Shown: positions 63,707 to 64,000 of the stretch, in pieces
Layout of the letters: each line of letters starts with the position of its first letter
Numbering within the stretch: position 1 is the first letter of the stretch
Origin: JAFDZV01 sp964455525
Lineage (GTDB): Bacteria; Bacteroidota; Ignavibacteria; OLB7
DNA: 64,000 nucleotides
Assembly (NCBI GenBank): GCA_964455525.1
Contig: CAYVWR010000001.1
Location: forward strand, 124,001 to 188,000
Direction of reading: 5' to 3'
The notes under the pieces: model-generated
The model's input: the letters and a program-made list of their open reading frames with translations, nothing else
Databases searched by the model: none
What the model was told of the DNA's origin: nothing
Made by a program: the position numbers and the translations under genes

Positions 63707-64000
63707 TTACTTCGAGGACTTCGTCGAGCCGCTCTTCCTGGCCGTCTTCTTGGCCGATTCGGTGCCGCCATCGCTCTTTGCCGTTGCTTTTGCCGTGGCC
63801 TTTGCGCCGCTCTTGGCAGGCACTGCCTTCTTGGCCGATCCACCGACATTGCCAAGCGCTTCCTTCACGGTACGTCCCATATCAGCCGGGGACTCGACCA
63901 CGGTAATGCCCGCCTCGCGCATAGCGGAGGTCTTCTCGGTGGCAGTTCCCTTACCACCGGAGATAATGGCACCGGCATGGCCCATACGGCGTCCGGGAGG
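63707..64000 (-). CDS. sucD: Succinyl-CoA synthetase alpha subunit (C-terminal part) with a histone-like Lys/Ala tail
   Basis: The frame is open to the right edge: 97 residues, N-terminus missing. PPGRRMGHAGAIISGGKGTA, then TEKTSAMREAGITVVESPAD and MGRTVKEAL, are the standard C-terminus of SucD, which with SucC makes succinyl-CoA in the TCA cycle. Where SucD normally ends, this copy continues for about 48 residues of Lys, Ala, Ser and Thr (AKKAVPAKSGAKATAKATAK and on), like histone H1 tails. The extension is in frame and ends in a normal stop. Confidence 0.9.
   Translation of the reverse strand, partial: PPGRRMGHAGAIISGGKGTATEKTSAMREAGITVVESPADMGRTVKEALGNVGGSAKKAVPAKSGAKATAKATAKSDGGTESAKKTARKSGSTKSSK

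Noticed and set aside
1..64000. tRNA, rRNA or CRISPR array
   Set aside because: No cloverleaf, T-loop consensus, rRNA segment or regularly spaced direct repeats were seen on either strand; a tRNAscan or CRISPR search was not possible here.

Overview
The window looks like a chromosome segment of a Bacteroidota-type bacterium, most likely near the Kapabacteria/Ignavibacteria branch, with about 55-60 % GC in coding DNA. The evidence is two giant IgGFc-binding-like proteins with type IX secretion (T9SS) C-terminal sorting domains, Bacteroidota-type families (DUF4286, DUF6263, carboxypeptidase-regulatory-domain TonB receptors) and TPR and SARP/LuxR-type regulators. This placement is inference; there is no rRNA, tRNA or marker gene to fix it. 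No CRISPR array, tRNA or rRNA was seen.

Layout. 1-1055: a TPR/LuxR-HTH regulator leaving the left edge. 1.6-9.1 kb: an iron/heme uptake locus on the minus strand (a decayed TonB receptor, PepSY membrane protein, HmuT-like binding lipoprotein, FecCD permease, ATPase and intact TonB receptor). 9.5-12.4 kb: a three-domain lipoprotein and a guanidinium exporter (gdx) behind a two-hairpin guanidine-II (mini-ykkC) riboswitch. 12.9-20.7 kb: a hybrid histidine kinase and a SARP-like AAA regulator. 20.8-27.0 kb: two tandem secreted IgGFc-binding/T9SS paralogues. 27.4-35.0 kb: a nitronate monooxygenase/FabK-like enzyme, an ABC exporter, a 2.5 kb gene-free stretch rich in perfect palindromes, a Crp/Fnr regulator and an outer-membrane protein. 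35.5-38.9 kb: era, an EnvC-like protein, LD-carboxypeptidase and a small ORF. 39.1-41.6 kb: a lower-GC scar region with two small secreted paralogues, a tyrosine-recombinase remnant and an IS5-type transposase remnant.

41.7-46.0 kb holds small membrane, GNAT, DUF6483 and TPR genes. 46.9-50.2 kb encodes an McrBC-type modification-dependent restriction pair with an EVE/PUA-like N-terminal module. It is followed by three genes for long disordered proteins (50.6-54.1 kb) rich in Arg/Gly/Tyr/Asp, one with a BON domain. 54.7-64.0 kb is housekeeping: RNase R, a DUF4286 protein, a GAF protein with a degenerate GGDEF domain, two DUF6263-like envelope proteins, ndk, a rhodanese and the C-terminus of sucD with a histone-like Lys/Ala tail.

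The most interesting regions are the disordered-protein cluster beside McrBC, the guanidine-II riboswitch, the low-GC secreted pair among mobile-element scars, and the palindrome cluster at 32.0-32.5 kb.
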